In this document: piece after piece, positions 58,574 to 64,000 of the stretch
Position numbering within the stretch: the stretch's first letter is position 1
How the letters are laid out: every line of letters starts with the position of its first letter
Source of the DNA: Niallia circulans
GTDB taxonomy: Bacteria; Bacillota; Bacilli; Bacillales; Cytobacillaceae
Assembly: GCF_007273535.1 (NCBI RefSeq)
Contig: NZ_RIBP01000001.1
Coordinates: 124,001-188,000 of the forward strand
Direction of reading: 5' to 3'
Length of the DNA: 64,000 nt
Translations under genes and position numbers: made by a program
The notes under the pieces: generated by a model
Told to the model about the DNA's origin: nothing
The model's database searches: none
What the model saw: only the letters and a program-made list of their open reading frames with translations

Positions 58574-59533
58574 ATGACAAACATTAAGGATTTGGCAAAA
58601 ATGTCAGGAGTATCTGTCTCGACGGTATCTCGTGTTTTAAATAACCACCCATATGTAAGCGCTGAAAAAAGAACAGCAGTTTTGAAAGCGGTTGAATTTA
58701 CCAACTATAACAGAAATATCAATGCAGTTCATTTAAGCAGGGGAAAGACACAACTTATGGGTGTCGTGCTGCCTGTCACTGACACGCCCTATTTTGCATT
58801 GCTGCTTAAAGGGATTGCTAAAAGGGCTTTAGAAAACGATTATAAGCTCGTATTGTTTCAAACAGATTATGCAGAAGATAAGGAAATTGAGGCATTACAG
58901 ATGCTAAAGCAAAAGCAAATAGATTCCTTGATTATTTGTTCAAGAAAACTTGATTTAGCTCTTATTCAAGAACATATGCAATATGGAACGATTGTTCTTT
59001 GTGAAAAGACTGCCGAAAAAAGCCTTCCCTCAGTGTTTATCAATCATTATGAAATTTTCTTTCAAGCACTAGAGTATTTGTATAGAAAGGGTCATAAAAG
59101 TATCGGCTATAGTGTTGGAAGAAAAACTGGTTCGAATAGTTCTTTGCGTGAGCAAGCATACAGGGCCTTTTTGAAAAAAAATAAGCTTCCGTTCTATTCT
59201 GATTACATTATGGATGAATGCTTGTATTTCGAGGACGGAGAAAAGGTGATGCAGAGACTGAAAAGCATGGATATCCAACCAACCGCACTAATTATTACAA
59301 GTGACCAAGTGGCTGCAGGCATTATGATAGCGTGCCAAAAGGAGGGGATATCAATCCCAGAACAACTTGCAATTATTGGATTCAATAATGAGCCTATTGC
59401 TAAAATGATGAATATTACTACTATTGATATACCGCTTGTTGAATTAGGAGGAGATTTATTTTTACAGGCATTTTACGGATATAATTCAAATAAGCAAATC
59501 TCTGTTAAATTAATAGAAAGAGAAACTGTTTAG
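58574..59533 (+). CDS. LacI-family transcriptional regulator
   Basis: A 319-residue regulator. The N-terminal LacI helix-turn-helix (1-60) has NIKDLAKMSGVSVSTVSRVL and the hinge INAVHLSRGKT. The periplasmic-binding-protein-like ligand domain (about 60-315) includes IGVVLPVTDTPYFALLLKG-type and ALIITSDQVAAGIM sequences. The ribosome site is AAGGTGAGG. Ligand unknown. It probably binds the duplicated element at 58252 and 58507, repressing itself and the small membrane peptide gene. A strong terminator follows. Confidence 0.87.
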   Translation: MTNIKDLAKMSGVSVSTVSRVLNNHPYVSAEKRTAVLKAVEFTNYNRNINAVHLSRGKTQLMGVVLPVTDTPYFALLLKGIAKRALENDYKLVLFQTDYAEDKEIEALQMLKQKQIDSLIICSRKLDLALIQEHMQYGTIVLCEKTAEKSLPSVFINHYEIFFQALEYLYRKGHKSIGYSVGRKTGSNSSLREQAYRAFLKKNKLPFYSDYIMDECLYFEDGEKVMQRLKSMDIQPTALIITSDQVAAGIMIACQKEGISIPEQLAIIGFNNEPIAKMMNITTIDIPLVELGGDLFLQAFYGYNSNKQISVKLIERETV

Positions 59534-59570
59534 AACTTAAGGATCTGCACATCCTTAAGTTCTTTTCTTT
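59533..59570 (+). terminator. Terminator after the LacI regulator
   Basis: GAACTTAAGGAT/ATCCTTAAGTTC (59533-59544, 59551-59562), a perfect 12-bp stem, is followed by T-rich sequence. Confidence 0.9.
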
Positions 59571-59649
59571 ATGTACAGCTTGCAGAGAAACGAAACTTAT
59601 TGGCCAAGTAACCGTACATTACATAAAAGGATCAATTGAGGTGATATAG

Positions 59650-60114
59650 ATGAGTGACGACAAACCATTTAAGCAAGAGACGCTTCGAACAAAAGTAATG
59701 ATTATCGCTATAATCTCCGTTATTATAATTACTGTGCTAGGGGTGATAACCGCTGGTTACTTCTTTGGCATCATAGGCCTATTCCGGCTGTTGGGTGTTC
59801 AATACGATTCCTTTGGTTCCTTACTATGGTTTATTGTTGGATATTTACTAATAGGAGGAATTGGTGAGCTCTTCACTAATGTCATACGGATATTAATGCC
59901 AAAAGCGCAAAAATGGCGCGAGTCGCAAATCAAAGCAGCCTTTGTTTTATTATCCTTTCTAGTAAATCTTATTATTATCTCATTTTTAGACAATGTGATG
60001 AATTCAATTGAAATGCAGGCAATCACTAGGGTAATAGTTTCATTCATTCTAGCGTTAGCAGATTATGTAATGGATGCAAATATCAGCAGCAATCAGGAAG
60101 AAAAACAAATGTGA
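59650..60114 (+). CDS. YrvL-like membrane protein
   Basis: A 154-residue integral membrane protein with four predicted helices (about 16-38, 53-75, 92-112 and 120-142). FRLLGVQYDSFGSLLWFIVGYLLIGG matches the conserved part of the YrvL family as I remember it; B. subtilis YrvL is a small membrane regulator linked to oxalate decarboxylase stress. A GAGGTGATA ribosome site precedes the ATG. It stands alone, and the family call is moderate. Confidence 0.55.
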   Translation: MSDDKPFKQETLRTKVMIIAIISVIIITVLGVITAGYFFGIIGLFRLLGVQYDSFGSLLWFIVGYLLIGGIGELFTNVIRILMPKAQKWRESQIKAAFVLLSFLVNLIIISFLDNVMNSIEMQAITRVIVSFILALADYVMDANISSNQEEKQM

Positions 60115-60201
60115 CGGCAGTTCAAATATTAATTGCCAACATCAGTCATAATGAACTACAATTAAATTAAATGGAATTATATTATAATTTTGGAGGTTAT
60201 T

Positions 60202-60456
60202 ATGTCAATTAAACAAGTAACTCTCGCTTCTGAATGGAATTTGATTTTTCATGAAAAATATTCATTATTTGTTGAAATCGAATCTAAGCATAAATACAAC
60301 ATCATTGACGTTGATAATGATTTAATTGCCATTTTCACACTAGATGATGCATCAGTAGCCTTCCAGCACAGTGTTTATAATTTGCAGCATACAATAGATT
60401 TTGCCACTAAAACAATTGAAATTAAACATAAACCGTATGAGGAGGAGGGAGAATAA
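60202..60456 (+). CDS. Small hypothetical protein
   Basis: An 84-residue acidic soluble protein. ATG 60202 is used because TGGAGG (60191-60195) lies just before it; the possible TTG at 60190 overlaps that site. The sequence is beta-rich (NIIDVDNDLIAIFTLDDASV), with a C-terminal IEIKHKPYEEEGE. No family recognised. Confidence 0.5.
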   Translation: MSIKQVTLASEWNLIFHEKYSLFVEIESKHKYNIIDVDNDLIAIFTLDDASVAFQHSVYNLQHTIDFATKTIEIKHKPYEEEGE

Positions 60457-60502
60457 GATTCCCTGGCCTTCTATGATTTGTGTTAGATCCTTTACTAATT
60501 GA

Positions 60503-60658
60503 AAGGAGCTATTTTTATTAGGTAAAGGTGTGGAATCCTTAGCCAATAAAATGAACTTGCAGGAAGAAAAATTTTTATTACATAAACAAGAATTATTGAA
60601 ATCAAGGTATTTAGGTAAGAACTTAGAACAAAAAAATCGGAGGTATACATGGCATTAG
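60503..60658 (+). pseudogene. Possible broken small ORF
   Basis: A good AAAGGAG site (60502-60508) is followed by an open frame (VESLANKMNLQEEKFLLHKQ onward) that has no start codon at the proper distance; GTG 60530 is the first usable one. It overlaps the start of the methyltransferase remnant by 10 bp and may be an eroded neighbour gene. Confidence 0.3.
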
Positions 60659-61130
60659 AGCACGACTTTTATCTTATTTCTAAACCAACAGATGTAAGAT
60701 GCTTTTGGCAGCATACAAGTGATAACAGTAAATAGCATGTTATCCTTAATGATGATTTTATACAATATATAACAGACACCTTAAAATGGATACCAACAAA
60801 AAAAACTGGAATACATGCAATCACTGCTGAAATTGGAATTAATTATCATGGTGTCACACTGTTGGATAAACAATCAGCAGTACCATTTGATACTGTCACT
60901 GCTTTCCAAACACATTATTTCTGGCAAAATATAAAGCATAGTGTAAAGAAATCAATAGAGTATTAAAACAAGAGGGACGCTGCTTAATTGTTGAGGGGTT
61001 TATAAAATGAACTATCATATGACTGCTTATAAAACAAATGAATAAGCTGCTAAGAGAAGCTGGTTTCACAGTTGTTGAGTTTTTTTGAAATGAGCAAAAA
61101 AAATGGATTGGAATAATGGGTACGAAATAA
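60649..61130 (+). pseudogene. SAM-dependent methyltransferase pseudogene
   Basis: ATG 60649 with GGAGG upstream opens a frame interrupted by TAG at 60733 and shifted near 60955 and again further on. Joined across the frames it gives AVPFDTVTAFQTHYFW, INRVLKQEGRCLIVEGFIK and LLREAGFTVVEFFEMSKKKW, the C-terminal motifs of a small methyltransferase. The N-terminal SAM-binding glycine motif is missing. At least one in-frame stop and two frameshifts make it non-functional. Confidence 0.7.
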
Positions 61131-61217
61131 TATTAAACATGTTTTTTAGACCGAATAAGTTACACCATAATATAGTTTTACATGATTCTCAACCCATTTT
61201 GCAAACACAAAAAGCTT

Positions 61218-61586
61218 CTACAATTCACCCATTTTTCTAATATTATTCTGCATTCTCTTAGTTAACTTCCCAAATATCAATTCATAGGAACAGCCAATAA
61301 GCTTTTGAATAAATTCCACAGATAAATCCGATTCATAATAAACAGTAATCCAATGCGTTTTATTCATGTGGTAACCTGGAATAATACTTCCTTTATATAC
61401 CTCTTGTAATTCTTCAGATTCAACTGGATCACATTTTAATGTGATGTATTTTTGGCTGTTTTGATTGGAGCTTAACATCGCAAAAATTTTCCCGCCAACG
61501 TGAAAACGGTCTGCGTTCCAGTCTACTTGAAAATCATATGTTGCTCCCAATAAACTTTTACAATATTCCTTTAAGATGTCTTCCAT
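61218..61586 (-). CDS. MmcQ/YjbR family protein
   Basis: A 122-residue protein of the MmcQ/YjbR (CyaY-like fold) family. DFQVDWNADRFHVGGKIFAM, YITLKCDP, GYHMNKTHWITVYYESDLS and the ending with paired basic residues follow the family pattern. ATG 61586 is preceded by GGGAAGG; the longer reading to 61604 overlaps that site. Members are small DNA-binding-annotated proteins of unclear function. Confidence 0.78.
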   Translation of the reverse strand: MEDILKEYCKSLLGATYDFQVDWNADRFHVGGKIFAMLSSNQNSQKYITLKCDPVESEELQEVYKGSIIPGYHMNKTHWITVYYESDLSVEFIQKLIGCSYELIFGKLTKRMQNNIRKMGEL

Positions 61587-61604
61587 ATTAAACCTTCCCA
61601 TCAA

Positions 61605-61921
61605 TTTTATTATCCGAGAAAGGGAACTTTATTACAACAAATTAACCTGAAAATGCATCTATAGGTAGGATTTCAGCTGCTTTTAGCCAAGTAATATTTT
61701 GGATTTGTGGTATTAGAGTTATTATAGGATTAGTGGAGATAACCTAATATTCGTGCGTGCAGAATTTTTTAAATGTACAAATAAAGGAATTTTAGTAAAC
61801 TTATTATTGAAGAAGTGAACTTGGAAGGTACTTGTAAACAGAGTTACTATAAGGCTTTTTAAATATGCTTTTTTAACAATTTAATGAATAAATAAGTGAT
61901 GCAAAATGAGAGGAGAGAACG
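61605..61921. other. Intergenic stretch without features
   Basis: About 315 bp of AT-rich sequence between divergent genes. Apart from presumed promoters and the AGAGGAGAG ribosome site of the DUF2691 gene I see no frame, hairpin or repeat worth naming. Confidence 0.4.
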
Positions 61922-62377
61922 ATGAAACGAGGGATAATATTTGAAATTCCCAATGCACATGGGAAATTTCTTGGTGATATATTAAAGCCTTTAGATATTG
62001 CTTCCTTCAATTGGAAGATAGAAGGGGAATCTTATATAGTTGAAAATGGAGAACTGGCAGATACACTTTTTCCAGAAGAGGTAATGAATGGTTCTACCCT
62101 TGCTAAAAGGATACAAGACAATGTGTATTATTGTATTTGTGCGGATTTAAAAGCTTTTTTGAAAGACCAAGTGGTACATGACATTGAAACATATGAACAA
62201 TTTATAGAAAGTAATTGTCTATTTGTACTTTTAGTAGTTGATTGCACTTATGCTACCATTTATTGCAAGGATCTTGATAAGCTTGAATGTTTATATGAGC
62301 ATGCGAAAACGCAAGGCTTTACTAGTTTAGATTATGTTAGCGATGAAACGGATGAAAGAACTAGTTTGTCTTTTTGA
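61922..62377 (+). CDS. DUF2691 family protein
   Basis: A 151-residue soluble protein that starts with the DUF2691 signature MKRGIIFEIPNAHGKFLGDI, then LKPLDIASFNWKIEGESYIV, and VVDCTYATIYCKD in the second half. GAGGAGAG precedes the ATG. The family is found mainly in Bacillus and relatives and has no known function. Confidence 0.8.
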   Translation: MKRGIIFEIPNAHGKFLGDILKPLDIASFNWKIEGESYIVENGELADTLFPEEVMNGSTLAKRIQDNVYYCICADLKAFLKDQVVHDIETYEQFIESNCLFVLLVVDCTYATIYCKDLDKLECLYEHAKTQGFTSLDYVSDETDERTSLSF

Positions 62378-62456
62378 AAAGTGCTAAATTTTTCTGTTAA
62401 GTATTATTTCATAACAACCTCTTTTTAAGGAACACTAAGCCATGGAGGTGAAGACA

Positions 62457-62588
62457 GTGTCAAACAGAAAAGCTGATCCATCAACAATTGGTTTAGGTGC
62501 AACAGAGGTGCAAGGACAAGGTACGACGATGAAAGAAACGGGGAACAGAAAGTCTGATTCCTCAAACAAAAAGCAAAAAAAATCCTGA
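62457..62588 (+). CDS. YuzL-like small basic protein
   Basis: A 43-residue gene starting at GTG, with GGAGGTG (62444-62450) 6 nt upstream. The product is highly polar (NRKADPSTIGLGATEVQGQG, then NRKSDSSNKKQKKS) and resembles YuzL-type or small spore-protein-like peptides of Bacillus. Function unknown. A strong terminator follows. Confidence 0.6.
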   Translation: MSNRKADPSTIGLGATEVQGQGTTMKETGNRKSDSSNKKQKKS

Positions 62589-62605
62589 TAAAGTGTTAGT
62601 AAGGT

Positions 62606-62638
62606 AAAAACAGGCGGATCAATATGCCGCCTGTTTTT
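62606..62638. terminator. Bidirectional terminator
   Basis: AAAAACAGGCGG/CCGCCTGTTTTT (62606-62617, 62627-62638), a perfect 12-bp stem, lies between the YuzL-like and RsbR-like genes, which converge. Confidence 0.9.
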
Positions 62639-62639
62639 A

Positions 62640-63476
62640 TTAGATTTTAGCTAGCTTGATTGAATTCGCAAGAGAGGAATTCACTTCTATGTTATCGAAC
62701 TTCAAACCGAGTTGAATCGCGGTTTGAGCTACCTCTGGGCGGATGCCAGAAAGATTTGTTTTTACACCAATTAATGATAATGCTTCAATTAGCTGAAATA
62801 TTTGGTGTGCAACCATTGTATCGATGATTACTACACCAGAAAGGTCAAGCAAAAGTCTATTTACACCAAGTCGATTGCATTGTTCTAATGTTTTTTCGAG
62901 TAAGATTTTTGCGCGGGCTGTGTCTATTTCTCCGACTAATGGTAATAAAGCTGTCTTTTTATTTAAAGCGATAACAGGTGTGCTTAATTCAAGTATTAAT
63001 TCCTGTTGGGCATGAAGTCTTTTTTCGGAGCTTTTATTATACTCCTTTGTAAACCATTCGATTACATAACCCATCGTATCTGTGATTGTTTGATATATCG
63101 TATGTACTTCTTCGACAGTGATGCTGTCTTTATTTTGGTCCAAAAAAGCAGTCATTAATTGAAGGTACTGATGCTGAGTTCTGTGAAATTCCCGGATAAT
63201 GAAGTGTATCGGTGTTTGTGCATGTTCCTGATCTTGGGCCACCTTTAAAATCCATTGTTCAAAATCGGCTAAAAAGCTTTCCTTTTCTTTCGTAAAAACC
63301 TCTGCGAAATTTTCATGAAACTCATAGTTCTGTTGCTTCACTGCTTGAATTACTTCCGGGTCATTTGAAGCATACACTCCGCTTGTAGTTGTTTTATCTA
63401 AATTTTTATACCAGTTTTCTGTTAGCTGCCATGTCTGTTCAACAAAAAAATGATAAAGTTCTTTATTCGAGTACAC
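62640..63476 (-). CDS. RsbR-like stressosome protein (STAS domain)
   Basis: A 278-residue cytoplasmic protein of the RsbR family, which with RsbS and RsbT forms the stressosome that triggers sigma-B. The N-terminal half (about 1-150) is the helical, globin-like sensor domain; the C-terminal STAS domain (about 165-278) has LPLVGEIDTARAK and LLLDLSGVVIIDTMVAHQIF. Both threonines phosphorylated by RsbT in RsbRA (T171 and T205 there) are conserved. GTG 63476 is fixed by CAGGAGG; a longer reading to 63557 lacks a ribosome site. A second STAS gene lies upstream on the same strand. Confidence 0.87.
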   Translation of the reverse strand: MYSNKELYHFFVEQTWQLTENWYKNLDKTTTSGVYASNDPEVIQAVKQQNYEFHENFAEVFTKEKESFLADFEQWILKVAQDQEHAQTPIHFIIREFHRTQHQYLQLMTAFLDQNKDSITVEEVHTIYQTITDTMGYVIEWFTKEYNKSSEKRLHAQQELILELSTPVIALNKKTALLPLVGEIDTARAKILLEKTLEQCNRLGVNRLLLDLSGVVIIDTMVAHQIFQLIEALSLIGVKTNLSGIRPEVAQTAIQLGLKFDNIEVNSSLANSIKLAKI

Positions 63477-63597
63477 TCTCAATCCTCCTGTTGATGCATA
63501 AGTATTATTTGTCCATACAAATTTTACACTAAAAAATGTAATTCGTCTAAGATTCATTCATTCTAAGTGCATAAGCTTCTTTTTTAATGTAAAAATA

Positions 63598-63649
63598 CCT
63601 CCAAATAAAGTAACTACCACAAATTAGATGTCGTTACTCTCTTTGGAGG
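63598..63649 (-). terminator. Terminator between the two STAS genes
   Basis: CCTCCAAA/TTTGGAGG arms with an inner AGTAAC/GTTACT pair; T-rich sequence follows on the reverse strand. It separates the two STAS transcripts. Confidence 0.7.
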
Positions 63650-63657
63650 AAAAAATT

Positions 63658-64000
63658 TTATAAAAATGCCTTTAATGTATCTTGAAGTGTGCCTCTAGTT
63701 TCAGCATCTTTTTCAAAACGAATTCCAGCATGAACCATTTTTTTGACAAGCTCAGGTCTAAGACCAGTCAGTATCGCTTTACATCCCATCATGGAGATTC
63801 CAGCTAATATCTTCTCAAAATAATCAATAACATCCATTTCCATTACCGCAATGCCTGAAAGGTCGATAATTAATGTTTGTATTCTTGATTCTGCAATATC
63901 ATTTAATACTTTTTCCTCAATGACTCTAATCCGATAGGAGTCGATTGCGCCAATTAATGGCAAAACGGAAACAGATTGCTTCACAGGGATTATCGGAACA
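63658..64000 (-). CDS. STAS-domain protein, RsbR-like, 5' end outside the window
   Basis: An open frame that continues through the window edge; the visible 114 residues begin VPIIPVKQSVSVLPLIGAID, the typical entry into an RsbR-type STAS domain, and end with GLRPELVKKMVHAGIRFEK. Because this junction normally follows a sensor domain, the gene is probably longer than seen. At the first RsbR phospho-threonine it has Ser (GAIDS), and at the second Met (VMEMDVID), so its control by RsbT should differ from that of its neighbour. Confidence 0.8.
   Translation of the reverse strand, partial: VPIIPVKQSVSVLPLIGAIDSYRIRVIEEKVLNDIAESRIQTLIIDLSGIAVMEMDVIDYFEKILAGISMMGCKAILTGLRPELVKKMVHAGIRFEKDAETRGTLQDTLKAFL

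Noticed and set aside
60503-60658. Considered as an intact small gene
   Set aside because: No start codon at the right distance from the AAAGGAG site; listed only as a possibly broken frame.

Overview
The window looks like part of the chromosome of a low-GC, spore-forming Bacillaceae bacterium of the Niallia/Bacillus circulans kind. Evidence for this is the AT-rich DNA with strong AGGAGG ribosome-binding sites, U-tailed intrinsic terminators, a stressosome RsbR homologue, and DUF2691-, YrvL- and YuzL-type genes. The genus is an inference. I see no rRNA, tRNA, CRISPR array or intact insertion sequence.

Region by region: (1) 1-3545 is a LicT-type antiterminated aryl-beta-glucoside operon (PTS EIIBCA plus 6-phospho-beta-glucosidase). 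(2) 3.6-7.7 kb holds small housekeeping genes: polysaccharide deacetylase, an orphan anti-sigma-like protein, GyrI-like, Nudix and DUF1284 proteins. (3) 8.0-13.1 kb is a divergent carbohydrate or polyol cluster (SDR dehydrogenase, FGGY kinase, GPH symporter, ROK repressor) with a matching operator-like sequence beside each divergent start. (4) 13.7-17.7 kb is a complete sulfate ABC transporter operon (sbp-cysT-cysW-cysA) behind a leader terminator. (5) 17.8-21.4 kb carries a methyltransferase, a degenerate HPr-like protein, an AraC regulator and a NorA/Bmr-like efflux pump with a TetR-type operator.

(6) 21.7-53.5 kb is the centrepiece, a roughly 32-kb locus that appears dedicated to host N-glycans. 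It encodes a secreted GH85 endo-beta-N-acetylglucosaminidase, three GH38 alpha-mannosidases of two subtypes, a GH125 exo-alpha-1,6-mannosidase, a GH20C-type hexosaminidase, a GH1 and a GH3 beta-glycosidase, and an ABC importer with two paralogous binding proteins. A DUF624 protein, a YesM/YesN-type two-component system and a ROK sugar kinase complete it. Only the GH85 has a signal peptide. The logic is therefore: clip the glycan outside, import it through the ABC transporter, trim it in the cytoplasm and phosphorylate the monosaccharides. Gene content parallels the pneumococcal N-glycan system (GH20C-ROK-GH38-GH125 plus NgtS/P1/P2 and EndoD). An Imm6-like gene and a decayed 1.2-kb stretch interrupt the locus at 42.7-44.9 kb.

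(7) 53.5-64 kb is mixed: a Mef-like MFS pump preceded by a 14-codon MTASMRLR-type leader peptide and a terminator (a candidate macrolide-sensing attenuator), GrpB, a PhoP-box alkaline phosphatase, a LacI regulator sharing a duplicated promoter/operator with a 48-residue membrane peptide, a methyltransferase pseudogene, and two STAS (stressosome) genes, the last cut by the window edge.
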